The position numbers and the translations under genes are program-made. The notes below the pieces were generated by a model, which ran no database searches, was not told the origin of the DNA, and was given only the letters and a program-made list of their open reading frames with translations. Shown piece after piece: positions 49,265 to 58,061 of a stretch of 64,000 bases of DNA; the first letter of the stretch is position 1; each line of letters opens with the position of its first letter. This stretch comes from Cyanobacteria bacterium REEB67 (GTDB lineage: Bacteria; Cyanobacteriota; Vampirovibrionia; Obscuribacterales; Obscuribacteraceae), in the NCBI GenBank assembly GCA_018971775.1, contig JAGXAB010000019.1, forward strand, positions 1 through 64,000, in the 5' to 3' direction.

Positions 49265-49297
49265 AAATGATGTGTGTACGTTGTATACACATCATTT
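49265..49297. repeat. 33-bp near-perfect inverted repeat
   Basis: AAATGATGTGTGTAC and GTATACACATCATTT form 15-bp arms with one mismatch around GTT. It is not followed by a T run, so it is more likely an operator or RNA hairpin than a terminator. It lies 56 bp after rnc. Confidence 0.85.
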
Positions 49298-49343
49298 AAG
49301 ACTAAAAATCCGCCCCCAGCTCCCTAGGGTGAGAAATAACGAC

Positions 49344-49430
49344 TAAAAGTTCTATAAAAAGTTCTATAAAAAGTTCTATAAAAAGTTCTATAAAAAGCTC
49401 TATAAAAAATCTATATGAAACTCTATATGA
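49344..49430. repeat. 12-bp tandem repeat array
   Basis: About five copies of AAAAAGTTCTAT in a row, the first near 49346 and the last ones degenerate (AAAAAGCTCTAT, then ATGAAACTCTAT). The array sits between the inverted repeat and the terminator, in a non-coding interval. Its A-tract phasing of 12 bp is slightly above one helical turn. Confidence 0.85.
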
Positions 49431-49467
49431 AAGGAAGGGAAAGTCTCAGACATTCCCTTCCTTTTTG
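49430..49467. terminator. Rho-independent terminator between rnc and the coiled-coil gene
   Basis: AAGGAAGGGAA pairs with TTCCCTTCCTT across an 11-base loop. On the plus strand it is followed by TTTT, on the minus strand by TTTC. It can end both the rnc transcript and the convergent gene at 49513. Confidence 0.9.
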
Positions 49468-49512
49468 ATTTTCACTTGTTCTTCTTCAGATTATTCTGAT
49501 TCTTCGGACTTC

Positions 49513-50007
49513 TTAGTTCGACGGAGCGAGATCCTGCAAGGTCGGGGGAGCGGCAGTGGCGCCCGGGACCGGCGAAGAGGTGGATGTAGTTGTAGTGGTC
49601 GTCGTGCTCTCGATATTGTGCACAGTAGGAGCTTCAGCGTTTACGCCCAGGCCGTTAGTGGTCTGGCCGCTGCCGATAATCGGATCGACGGCTGCTTTTG
49701 AGGCAAGTTCGGTAGCTTCGGTGCGCAGACCGAGAGCTTCTTTCTCAGCACGGGCTGCTTTCAACTCGGACTCGGCTGCTTTCAAATTGGCTTTGGCCGC
49801 ATCGAGCTGCTTTCTAGCTTGCTCGAGCTTGGCGTGAAGCTGATCGCATTTCTGAGCGGCAGCATCTAGTTCTGGTGTCGACGCGGTCGCCGCCTGGCTC
49901 GCCTGCGCAGTTGTTGTCTTGTTGCCATAAAAATTGAGCGGATTAGCCACAGCCGCACCGACTGTAAGACTGGCCATAACGGCTGCTGTTAATAGTTTCC
50001 CGGTCAT
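49513..50007 (-). CDS. Small secreted coiled-coil protein
   Basis: A 164-residue protein with a signal peptide (LLTAAVMASLTVGAAVA). A helical coiled-coil core rich in Ala, Lys and Glu spans residues 60-110 (KLEQARKQLDAAKANLKAAE). A Thr run (STTTTTTTSTSS, near 140) sits close to the end. ATG 50007 has GGGGGAG at good spacing; the frame is open to 50055 without a better site. It resembles small periplasmic Lpp/OmpH-like coiled-coil proteins in layout but no family is recognised. Confidence 0.6.
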   Translation of the reverse strand: MTGKLLTAAVMASLTVGAAVANPLNFYGNKTTTAQASQAATASTPELDAAAQKCDQLHAKLEQARKQLDAAKANLKAAESELKAARAEKEALGLRTEATELASKAAVDPIIGSGQTTNGLGVNAEAPTVHNIESTTTTTTTSTSSPVPGATAAPPTLQDLAPSN

Positions 50008-50643
50008 TTCTCTCCCCCTTCCTAAAAATTCAAAGTTATCTCGGCCGCCGCTCACTCACGGGCCTAGTAAAGCTGTCGTTATTATAAGGAAGGATTCAAA
50101 GAATGGCACAAGAATATAACGTTCAAATCGGCTCAGGGAGCCAGCTTCCGCCGGTCACCGCCGGCAGCAAAAAGATACCGCCTGGACATGCACCATACCC
50201 ATTCAATATAAGAAAGACGGATCCGACCGCTATCTATTAGTACTTAAAGGCTGGAAAGCCGCCTGGCAAAAGAGCGCAAATATAAGCCGAATCTAACCTT
50301 GGCGCCCCAAAAACAGCGCTTAAAACTAAATGTTCATTTAAACCTGAGATTGTTCTCTTGAAAGCATTGAGCAGATTGGTCTATATTCTCTGTTTCGCCC
50401 ATCTTGCGAGCTCGATTTGTAGCTTTAGAGCTTCAAATAGTAAAGCTTTCAGTAACTATGTGTGCTGATCCTGCGGCAGAAGTGCTTAGGGGCAGTAAAC
50501 TAGAGAACTAAGCTAATCGCTAGAGCTTTGGACTTTCTTCCAGTTTGAAACCTCGGTTTTGAAACCAGTCTCAAACTAGAAGCAGAAGACAGAGCCCAGG
50601 GCGCCGGTGGCTCACGAAGCCAATTTTAGAGGTATGCAAACCC
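50008..50643. other. Upstream region of rpsA
   Basis: This stretch contains a possible 45-codon ORF (50103-50240). Otherwise it appears non-coding, with an inverted repeat AGTTTGAAAC / GTCTCAAACT near 50545-50577 and GTTTGAAACC/TTTTGAAACC direct repeats. The inverted repeat could be part of an rpsA leader structure. Confidence 0.45.
50103..50240 (+). CDS. Possible small protein of 45 residues
   Basis: An ATG preceded by AAGGAAGG opens 45 codons ending at TAG, with no similarity I recognise. The peptide starts MAQEYNVQIGSGSQLPPV and is Pro/Lys-rich in the second half. Another frame over the same region stays open for 58 codons without a start. It may be a true small gene or a decayed remnant. 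Confidence 0.27.
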   Translation: MAQEYNVQIGSGSQLPPVTAGSKKIPPGHAPYPFNIRKTDPTAIY

Positions 50644-51795
50644 ATGTTGCTAACTGAGCCACACAATCCAAAGGCCAAGGGAGAGACTATTTCAGTGACA
50701 GAACAGCAAGTAGAGTCCAACTCAAAATCAGAATTCGAGCGCTTGCTCGAACAGTCTTTGAGTTTCAAGTTCGAGCAGGGTGACATTGTCAAAGGCATGG
50801 TAGTCCGCATCGAAAGAGACGGCATACTGGTTGACGTCGGCGGCAAATCGGAAGGATTTGTACCGCAGAAGGAAATCTCCAACATACCAGTCGATTCGAT
50901 CGACGACGTATGTAAGGTCAACGAAAACCTTGAGTTCTACATCCTTAGAGAAGAAAACGAGAACGGTCAGTTGACCCTCTCGCTCAAGCGTGTAGCCCAG
51001 GCCCGTGGTTGGGTCCAGCTCGAAAATCAGAAGAAAAATGACGACACCATTCGCGCCAAGATTTCGGCCGTGGTCAAAGGTGGCGTAGTAGTAGATGTTT
51101 ACGGTTTGCGCGGTTTCGTACCGGCCAGCCAATTGCGCGTCAAAGGCACGACTCCGGAAGAATTGATCGGTATGGAAATTCCGATGAAGATTCTCGAGAC
51201 CGACACCAAGCGCAACAAACTGATCTTGAGCCAGAGACTGGCAGTCCAGGAAGAGAAAGCCGCTCAGCGCGAAAAAATTCTCTCCACCCTGGAATCCGGT
51301 CAAGTGGTTACCGGCGAAGTTGTCCGTATTGCAGATTTCGGTGCATTCATCGACCTCGGCGGCTTGGACGGTCTTCTCCCGATTTCCGAAATTTCCTGGG
51401 AGCGTGTATCGCATCCTTCCGACGTCCTCAAAGTCGGCCAGATGGTTACTACCAAAGTGCTCAAAGTGGATCAAGACAAGGGCCATATCAGCTTGAGCTT
51501 GAAACAGATGCAGCCTGATCCGTGGAAAGAAATCGAAGACAAGTTCTCCGAAGGACAAGTCGTCAACGGCACTGTTCGCAAGATTCAGAGCTTCGGCGCC
51601 TTCGTTCAGATCTATCCCGGTGTTGATGCTCTGCTCCCCACCGTTGAAATGTCCGAACAGCCTACCGCCAAGCCCGAAGAAATCGTGCAGGTCGGTCAGC
51701 AAGTCAAAGCGATCATCAAGAAGTTCTCTCCTAAAGAACACAAAATCAGCTTGAGCTTGAAAGGCATGGACGTAAGCGATCTCCTCGGTTCCTAA
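50644..51795 (+). CDS. rpsA: 30S ribosomal protein S1
   Basis: The 383 residues hold four S1 RNA-binding repeats (starts near residues 38, 125, 210 and 296; for example GDIVKGMVVRIERDGILVDV and GQVVTGEVVRIADFGAFIDL). S1 helps load mRNA on the ribosome. Four repeats make it shorter than the six-repeat proteobacterial form. ATG 50644 is preceded by GAGGT. It is monocistronic, ending in a strong terminator at 51822. Confidence 0.95.
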   Translation: MLLTEPHNPKAKGETISVTEQQVESNSKSEFERLLEQSLSFKFEQGDIVKGMVVRIERDGILVDVGGKSEGFVPQKEISNIPVDSIDDVCKVNENLEFYILREENENGQLTLSLKRVAQARGWVQLENQKKNDDTIRAKISAVVKGGVVVDVYGLRGFVPASQLRVKGTTPEELIGMEIPMKILETDTKRNKLILSQRLAVQEEKAAQREKILSTLESGQVVTGEVVRIADFGAFIDLGGLDGLLPISEISWERVSHPSDVLKVGQMVTTKVLKVDQDKGHISLSLKQMQPDPWKEIEDKFSEGQVVNGTVRKIQSFGAFVQIYPGVDALLPTVEMSEQPTAKPEEIVQVGQQVKAIIKKFSPKEHKISLSLKGMDVSDLLGS

Positions 51796-51821
51796 TTTCC
51801 GAGAGCGCTAACAAAAAATTG

Positions 51822-51857
51822 AAAGTCCCGTCTCGAAAGAGGCGGGACTTTTTGTTT
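51822..51857 (+). terminator. Rho-independent terminator of rpsA
   Basis: AAGTCCCGTCT pairs almost perfectly with AGGCGGGACTT across a short CGAAAG loop, and the downstream strand runs into TTTTTG. It lies 27 bp after the rpsA stop. Confidence 0.95.
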
Positions 51858-51888
51858 GGGTGAAAGAAGTTGCCTGTGGAAGTGGCCC

Positions 51889-52149
51889 CTATTTCGAAAT
51901 CGGTATTTCCAGGCGGCCGCGCTTGTCGACGAAGATCCAGGTCGGATTTAGAATTAGTGCCTTTTGTCGCAGGCGATAAGCGGTCACATTTGGGAAATCT
52001 TCAAACATCAAATCAAGATGGAATGTAAGCGGTTGCTCGGCCTCGGCTTAGCTGAGCCTCAATGTGTAACGCTAAATCAGGGCTGTCACGAAAGCTTTCA
52101 AAATACGTTCCTCTGCTTCGATTATCACCGAGGAGAAAGCAACTGACAA
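51889..52149 (-). pseudogene. Decayed gene fragment with two in-frame stops
   Basis: On the minus strand a single frame starting near a TTG at 52149 reads protein-like sequence (VIIEAEERILKAFVTALI), then TAG, seven codons, TAA. It continues as AEAEQPLTFHLDLMFEDF and ends LILNPTWIFVDKRGRLEIPI before a normal TAG at 51889. The text looks coding by residue choice on both sides of the stops. The end faintly resembles the cis-proline region of thioredoxin-like proteins (PTWIFVDKRG), but this is weak. It could also be chance open frame. Confidence 0.3.
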
Positions 52150-52231
52150 TGCTTACCGATTTCCTATTCGTCTGCTAATCTGACAACAGGCGCCCCGTTA
52201 ATCTGGATTGCTTAGGGAGGATTCTCCCCGT

Positions 52232-53107
52232 ATGCTCGGAAGCCACAGCATCACACTGAGAAAGGGGTCAGAAAAGAGCTTTCCAGCGCTTTTCGCGATC
52301 ACGTCTACTTATCTGGCCATATGCCTGTCGCTGTTTTGCACCGGCCAAGCATCAGCGCAGTCAAACAGCGATACCAGCGCCGCTACAGAATTTAGCCAAG
52401 CTCAAACGTTTGCGGCAAAAAGTCAGTACATCAGCGCCGTAAAACATTACAACAAGGCCATTGCAGCCGCACCCAACAACATCACTTATCGCTACCAACG
52501 CGGCCTTGCTAACTTGCAGTTGCACTGCGCCGACGAAGCGTTGAAAGATTTTGAATTTTGTCGGGCCAGAAATCCAAACATGCCAATCAACTCGAAACTC
52601 TGGGCCGCCGCTTACCGTGCCGCGGATCAGTTTCAACCCGCCATCGAACAATACACTATTGCGCTCAAATCCGAGCCCAAAAAAACACAAGCCGATGTCT
52701 ACTATGATCGCGCTCAGACTTATCTCGAGCATGACAAATACGCTCTGGCAGCCGCAGACTATACCAGCGCCATCAGCCTCAGACCGTATGAAGAGCGCTA
52801 CTACCGCGAGCGCGCCAAGTGCCATGAAGCAATGAAAGATTATGCCGGGGCTCTTTCCGATTACGACTTGAGTTTAAAAGCGAATCCGGGCAACAAAAGC
52901 ATCTATCTATCGCGCGCATTATGCTATTCACAGCTCGGCAAATACAAAGAAAGTATCGATGATTACGCCCGGGCCATCGCGGCAAAACCAAATGATGCCA
53001 AAGCTTATGCCATGCGAGCCAAGACGTACCAGAAAATGGGTAGAAATGAACTGGCGGAAAAAGATCGAAAAACGGCACGAGAACTCGGTGAGATGTTCCA
53101 CATTTAG
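52232..53107 (+). CDS. Secreted TPR-repeat protein (291 aa)
   Basis: ATG 52232 is preceded by GGGAGG about 12 bases upstream. The N-terminus has a signal peptide (ALFAITSTYLAICLSLFC...ASA, cleavage before QS). About six TPR units follow (AKSQYISAVKHYNKAIAAAP, DYAGALSDYDLSLKANPG, YKESIDDYARAIAAKPND). It converges with the HD-GYP gene, with 16 bp between the stops. No other domain is seen; its role is unknown. Confidence 0.8.
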   Translation: MLGSHSITLRKGSEKSFPALFAITSTYLAICLSLFCTGQASAQSNSDTSAATEFSQAQTFAAKSQYISAVKHYNKAIAAAPNNITYRYQRGLANLQLHCADEALKDFEFCRARNPNMPINSKLWAAAYRAADQFQPAIEQYTIALKSEPKKTQADVYYDRAQTYLEHDKYALAAADYTSAISLRPYEERYYRERAKCHEAMKDYAGALSDYDLSLKANPGNKSIYLSRALCYSQLGKYKESIDDYARAIAAKPNDAKAYAMRAKTYQKMGRNELAEKDRKTARELGEMFHI

Positions 53108-53123
53108 TCAGCCAGCTAGGCCT

Positions 53124-55637
53124 CTACATCACACCGGGCACTTTGCCGATTAAAATCGATTGAATCAAAGCTTGCACGCAAGACGGATCCCAGGCCTTGC
53201 CGGCATTTGCCACCATTTCCTGTTGCACCTTGCCGGGTTCCATCGATTCACCGCTCTTCTTTGCCGATACTTTTTCATGATAGTGATTGGCGCAACCGAT
53301 AATTCTGGCGTAGAGAGGGATTTCCTCGCCCTTCAAACCGTGTGGATAGCCGTTGCCGTCAAACTCTTCGTGGTGCGCGCGAACGACAGGAGCCAGTTCT
53401 TTCAAATCAGGGAAAGACTCGAGCAAATCGGCGCCATCCATCGGATGATTCATCACCAGCAAAAGTTCAGTGTCGGAAAGTTCGCTTTCCAGTTTTTGCA
53501 AAATATTAGCAGCCGATCCAAGTTTGCCAAGATCGTGGACCAGAGCCGCCTGCCTTATCTTATCGATATCGTTTTGCGAGAGCAGCATTTCACGAGCAAT
53601 GGCGCATGAGTATTCCGCGACCTGCCTGGCGTGCCCGTTTAGATATTTGTCCTTCGCTTCGATCTGATTTACCCAGCCGTCGATGCGGCCAAGCATGCGC
53701 ATGTCGAGACCAGGCGTGGCGAAGATATAGTCCGAAGTAGCGTCCTGACTATTTTTACTGGACAGAAGCGCATCGAGTTTAGCTTTGGCGGTGGCTTCGT
53801 CTACTTCGGGGACAGGCTCGCTTGGAGCGGCGGCGGCAGCAGCTGCTTGCACCTGACTGGGCGGAGGCGGCGTCGAACCGAGTCTGTTCTTGAGAGGGCC
53901 GCCGCCACCCCCAGCGCCGCGAGCGCGGCCGAGCATGGAGCCGCCAAGACCACTGCGAGCGGGAGCGGCAGTCGGTGTTGGGATAGAATCGAGACTGGCA
54001 GCAGCGCCACCGCCGGCGGCGGCGGATGGTGCACCGATAGAGTCGAGGTCGCCCCAGTTTGAAGTTGAGGGAGCCGCGGGAGCGACAGCTTCGGGTGCAG
54101 CACTCGCCTGAGCAGCTGGAGAAGTGGGAGCCGCCGGCGGTGTGATATTAGTGAGACTGACCGTGCCCGGGGGAGCCGCGGCCGCTGGCGGCGCAGCTTG
54201 AATGACCGGAGCTTGCGGCTCGGGCGCAACTTGAGGCTCAGGCGGTACATAAGGGATGCCCGGCAAAACAGCGGGAGTTTTAACTGGTGCCTGCACCACC
54301 GGGGTGGCTACATCATCGAGCTCGCCAAAATCACCGAAATCAAGATCCGCATAAGGATCATGGGCCGTCGCCGATCCAGGGGCGGCACCAACCGGTAGAA
54401 ACTCACCGGTGGCGGTGGCACTAGGCTGCTCGAACTGATCGCCGGTGCGAGCGTTGAATTGTGCGCCCGCTGGAATCTGTGAAGTCGGAGCAGCTGGAGC
54501 TTGGGGGGCTGGTGCTTGTTGAGCAGCGGGAGCCTGAGGTGCGGCAGCAGGAGCCGGCGACGCTTGCGGCTTGGGCGGAGGCGGTGGCGGAGCCTTGGGA
54601 GCGGTGGGCACCGGCATGGCACCGGTCTTGCTCGCCTGCGAAATTACTTGCTGACCCATCGCTCCTTTGAGAGCGCGGCGGACATCAACGGCGGAGCGAG
54701 TCGCTTCAGCTTGAGGCGTATTGACGATGCGCTGATGTAACTGCATGATCGGCTCGCGAGCTTTCTTCTCAGCCGGCAATTTATAGAGCGCCTCGGCCAC
54801 TTTGTCAGCGACGTTTTGCACCATGTCTATTTCATTGCGCGTCCAGGCCCGACGATAATCGCATTGCTGCAAAATTACGCATCCGTGCGTACCTTCGCTG
54901 CTTTTCAGAGCCAGTCCTAAGAAGGATTTGACATTGATCAACTGCAATTCTTCTTGAGCCGGCGAAACATAACTGTTTTGCTGGCCTTCGAAAAGCTTGA
55001 GCGGTTCTTTGGCCAGGAGGGTCTGAGCAACAAGCGCCGAATCGGCAGATGGCCAGTAAGATTGCTGCAAACTCTGCACTTTTTCCTGCTGCCAAAATTC
55101 ATAGCATTTCCAGCCGGCCTGGTTGTCATCGGTACAGATAAAGAGACAGCGGCTGACTTGCAAAGCCTTACCGAGAATATTGACAACCATGAACAGGGCA
55201 TCACCTATACCCAGCGAATAAGTCATCAAATTGCCGATTTCGACAATAAATGTCTCGCGGAAGGTATCGCGCTGAACGATGTCGTTAATTTGAGCAAGGC
55301 GGATAATATCGCTCAGCTCGCCAAGCACCAGGCGGACAAGATTTAGCTCATCCGGCGAAACATCAGTAGAGGTGCGGCTGAGGGTAAGCGAACCAAAGGT
55401 CCGTCCCTGGAGAACAAGGGGCAACGTGGCTGAATGACCGGGGATGACAGGTGAGCCAGTCGAGCGATATTCACAAATGGACGTGACGTTAGGATCGAGC
55501 GGATTGCTCAAAATTATCTGACAGGCGTCTGTGGAGAAGTGATCGCCTACGTCCTTTACGGTCGTCTCAAGGATCCGCTTCAGCTCTCGGACACCGGTCA
55601 GTTTTTGTACTAATTGTTGAACAAATGGACTGTTCAT
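53124..55637 (-). CDS. GAF-domain HD-GYP-like phosphohydrolase
   Basis: About 837 residues. Residues 1-290 hold two GAF-like sensor domains. Residues 330-600 are an Ala/Pro/Gln-rich linker. The C-terminus has an HD domain: H-x-x-x-V spacing, VHDLGKLG (about 700), then HHEEFDGNGYPHGLKGEEIP (about 755), which matches the HD-GYP signature of cyclic-di-GMP phosphodiesterases. The later DAYDAM motif is replaced by CANHYHEKVSAKK, so activity may be altered. The frame is open to a GTG at 55658; ATG 55637 is chosen. Confidence 0.82.
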   Translation of the reverse strand: MNSPFVQQLVQKLTGVRELKRILETTVKDVGDHFSTDACQIILSNPLDPNVTSICEYRSTGSPVIPGHSATLPLVLQGRTFGSLTLSRTSTDVSPDELNLVRLVLGELSDIIRLAQINDIVQRDTFRETFIVEIGNLMTYSLGIGDALFMVVNILGKALQVSRCLFICTDDNQAGWKCYEFWQQEKVQSLQQSYWPSADSALVAQTLLAKEPLKLFEGQQNSYVSPAQEELQLINVKSFLGLALKSSEGTHGCVILQQCDYRRAWTRNEIDMVQNVADKVAEALYKLPAEKKAREPIMQLHQRIVNTPQAEATRSAVDVRRALKGAMGQQVISQASKTGAMPVPTAPKAPPPPPPKPQASPAPAAAPQAPAAQQAPAPQAPAAPTSQIPAGAQFNARTGDQFEQPSATATGEFLPVGAAPGSATAHDPYADLDFGDFGELDDVATPVVQAPVKTPAVLPGIPYVPPEPQVAPEPQAPVIQAAPPAAAAPPGTVSLTNITPPAAPTSPAAQASAAPEAVAPAAPSTSNWGDLDSIGAPSAAAGGGAAASLDSIPTPTAAPARSGLGGSMLGRARGAGGGGGPLKNRLGSTPPPPSQVQAAAAAAAPSEPVPEVDEATAKAKLDALLSSKNSQDATSDYIFATPGLDMRMLGRIDGWVNQIEAKDKYLNGHARQVAEYSCAIAREMLLSQNDIDKIRQAALVHDLGKLGSAANILQKLESELSDTELLLVMNHPMDGADLLESFPDLKELAPVVRAHHEEFDGNGYPHGLKGEEIPLYARIIGCANHYHEKVSAKKSGESMEPGKVQQEMVANAGKAWDPSCVQALIQSILIGKVPGVM

Positions 55638-55800
55638 AGATGCCCGGTTAGTAAACACTCAATCATAAGCACTCTATCATGGCAAAAACGCCGCAATATT
55701 CCTACCTCTAACTATCTTTTCACACTAAATAGGAGAAGACCACAATCTGACTGAAAAGATTGCCAAAAGAACGGCCACTGGCGGAGATGACGAGAGATTT

Positions 55801-56313
55801 TTATAAGTCACTGAAACGAGCCAATCTGTCGACGGCTAACTGCACGATTTCGGTGACGTTCTTGGCCAGTTGCAGCCTGGGCAAAGCGCTGAGCTCGACC
55901 CAGCGAGCACCCCAGACTTCATCGCTGGCGGCAGGCCTGGGCAATTCGCCCGAAAGCTCAAGCAGTGGCCGACACAGGTAGGCGATGTCCATGTGGATTA
56001 CAGGACTGCCGTTTTCATGGGCGAGGACGCGGTGCATGACCAGGGGAGCCGGCAAAATAAAGGCCTCGAGGTCGCCGGTATCGGGAACGGCGTCGGCGAC
56101 AATCTGGCATTCGACGCCGGTCTCCTCCAACACTTCGCGCAGGCAGGCCTGGTGAGGCAATTCACCCTCGTCAAGATGCCCACCGGGCGGTAGCCAGGCA
56201 CCGATGCGCTTGTGATGGATCAGTAAAATCTGTCCCTGGGCGATTATTACCGCCGAGGCGGTAAAGTGCGCATTAAGGGGAATAGATTGATCAGGGATAA
56301 GTTGGTTATGCAT
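55801..56313 (-). CDS. Nudix hydrolase
   Basis: A 170-residue Nudix protein with the complete box GGHLDEGELPHQACLREVLEETGV (GX5EX7REUXEEXGU). Nudix enzymes hydrolyse nucleoside diphosphates linked to other groups. The substrate cannot be inferred. ATG 56313 is used; a TTG three codons earlier is also possible. It lies 163 bp downstream of the HD-GYP gene's start and is divergent from the DUF4129 operon. Confidence 0.88.
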   Translation of the reverse strand: MHNQLIPDQSIPLNAHFTASAVIIAQGQILLIHHKRIGAWLPPGGHLDEGELPHQACLREVLEETGVECQIVADAVPDTGDLEAFILPAPLVMHRVLAHENGSPVIHMDIAYLCRPLLELSGELPRPAASDEVWGARWVELSALPRLQLAKNVTEIVQLAVDRLARFSDL

Positions 56314-56365
56314 GGATGGCAAAATAGTCTCAATTTAGTCTGGGCACATCGGGAGGGCCTAAAAC

Positions 56366-57328
56366 TTGGCCAGAACTTTAGTCGTTTCTACACCACTGTC
56401 TATAGGCGATATTGTAGGACGCGCATTCAGAATTTTCCGCCAACATCTACTTTTGATCGGCAAAACTCTCGCCTTGCCGACAATTTTTTTAGCGCTCGGA
56501 CGCATAGCTCTCCTCGTCGGCGCCTCTTTCGGCGTCAAATACATGAGCAATCCGGCCGCCGGCGCGCTCTGGTTTTGCCTGGCCGGCGCCGGCGCGCTCA
56601 CTATGTTTGGCGCCATGATCAATTTCTGGATCAGACAGATGGCTCTGGTGCGCTTTCTCTGCGGTTATTCGCCAAGCTATCAAGATGCGCGTCTGTTTCT
56701 CAAGGATAAAATCTATTCACTAGTGGCCCTCTCTATCAGCTCTTTTATGGCCAGTCTCGGGGCGGCGCTCCTCTGGATGATCGTCCTCTTCGTCTCAATG
56801 CCCGGCTTGAAAGCGCAGGGCCTGCTGCCGGTTGTAAGCTCGGTGGGGCTGGCGGTAGGTATACTCGGCATGACAGCATCGCTGGTATTGATCAGCATCG
56901 TCACCCAGCTTGTCATGACGGCTCTGGCTCTGGAAAGAGGCGAGCTCGGTCCGATGATTGCCAAGTCTTTTTCTTTGACAGTGCATGCATTTGCGCGCTC
57001 GATTGTTTTTCTAGTCGTCACAGTCGCTTCGATAATGCTGCTCGCCTACCCGCTTTCCCTACCGGCTTCGATACTTGTCTTTGGGCATATGATGGTATCA
57101 GGAGCACTCACCGGCGCCCCCGAGCCGAACGTGCCGATGTGGATCCAGGTATTCAACTCCGTCTGGGAAACGATCGTCAACATGGTGATCGGCCCTGTAT
57201 ATTATCTGTCCTACGGATTATTCTATACAGATCTTTGCGTGCGACAGGAAGGCGTCGATTTGATCGAACGCCTTGATGAAGTGGAAGCCGAAGAACAGGC
57301 AAAAAGACTCAGCAGTAGCGGCTATTAG
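56366..57328 (+). CDS. Polytopic membrane protein, first gene of the MoxR operon
   Basis: A 320-residue protein with about six hydrophobic helices (for example LLLIGKTLALPTIFLALG and SIVFLVVTVASIMLLAYPL) and a hydrophilic C-terminal tail. I recognise no family. The start is TTG preceded by GGGAGGG. It begins the operon that contains DUF4129, DUF4350, MoxR and DUF58 genes, so a role in the same envelope process is likely. Confidence 0.65.
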   Translation: MARTLVVSTPLSIGDIVGRAFRIFRQHLLLIGKTLALPTIFLALGRIALLVGASFGVKYMSNPAAGALWFCLAGAGALTMFGAMINFWIRQMALVRFLCGYSPSYQDARLFLKDKIYSLVALSISSFMASLGAALLWMIVLFVSMPGLKAQGLLPVVSSVGLAVGILGMTASLVLISIVTQLVMTALALERGELGPMIAKSFSLTVHAFARSIVFLVVTVASIMLLAYPLSLPASILVFGHMMVSGALTGAPEPNVPMWIQVFNSVWETIVNMVIGPVYYLSYGLFYTDLCVRQEGVDLIERLDEVEAEEQAKRLSSSGY

Positions 57329-57345
57329 AGCCGAGATCGGAAATC

Positions 57346-58059
57346 ATGGAATTTAAAAATATCTCGCGCGAATTGAATGAGATCGCCAAAGACTACGACT
57401 ATCAACAGCCGCCTGATATATTGCTCAAGCTGCAGGAGCTGATCGCCAGCGGCCTGAGATTTTTAAAAGATCTTTTCAACTATTTCAAGATACCGCAATT
57501 TGAAACATCCGACAGCACTGCGGTGGCGACAATTCTGCAAGTAATTGTCGTTCTTGTCGGCGTCGTGGCGGCAGTGATGGTGGTATTGCTGGTAGCGTCA
57601 AGGTTGCGCCAGTTGCAATTGCAAAAGCAAGCCGCCATCGGCACGATCATTGCCGAAGACGGTCCCCTCGACAGCAAAGGTTGGAGTACACTCGCTGAAC
57701 AGCTGAGTGAGAGAGGCTCTTACAAAGAAGCCTGTCGAGCCGTTTATATGAGTATTTTGCTTTTACTGGAAGAAGAAAAAGTGATGGCATTTGCTGCCAC
57801 TAAAACAAACTACGAATATTTTTACGCCTTAAAAAGAATGCCAATTATAGCGACAAACTTTCGCCAGCTTGTCGACAGAGTGGAAGAGCTCTGGTTTGGC
57901 GACCGACAGGCCACAGGCGCAGACTATAAAGACTGCCGGGAGCAGGCGCGATCGATTATCAACGCGCTGCCGGCGGCCAAACCGAAGATCCTTACGGCGA
58001 CCGCGGCGGCTCTGCATGCGACTGGGCCGGTGATCAAGTCGACCAGCGAGCCCAAATAA
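57346..58059 (+). CDS. DUF4129-like membrane protein
   Basis: The 237-residue protein has a helical N-terminus, one strong TM segment (ILQVIVVLVGVVAAVMVVLLV, about residues 64-84) and a soluble C-terminal domain that fits DUF4129: WSTLAEQLSERGSYKEACRA, KTNYEYF and VEELWFGDR. DUF4129 proteins sit beside MoxR and DUF58 genes in many bacteria, but their biochemical role is unknown. The stop is 2 bp before the DUF4350 gene. Confidence 0.75.
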   Translation: MEFKNISRELNEIAKDYDYQQPPDILLKLQELIASGLRFLKDLFNYFKIPQFETSDSTAVATILQVIVVLVGVVAAVMVVLLVASRLRQLQLQKQAAIGTIIAEDGPLDSKGWSTLAEQLSERGSYKEACRAVYMSILLLLEEEKVMAFAATKTNYEYFYALKRMPIIATNFRQLVDRVEELWFGDRQATGADYKDCREQARSIINALPAAKPKILTATAAALHATGPVIKSTSEPK

Positions 58060-58061
58060 AC

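Noticed and set aside
49344-49430. CRISPR array
   Set aside because: The repeats are contiguous 12-bp units without spacers, so this is a simple tandem repeat.
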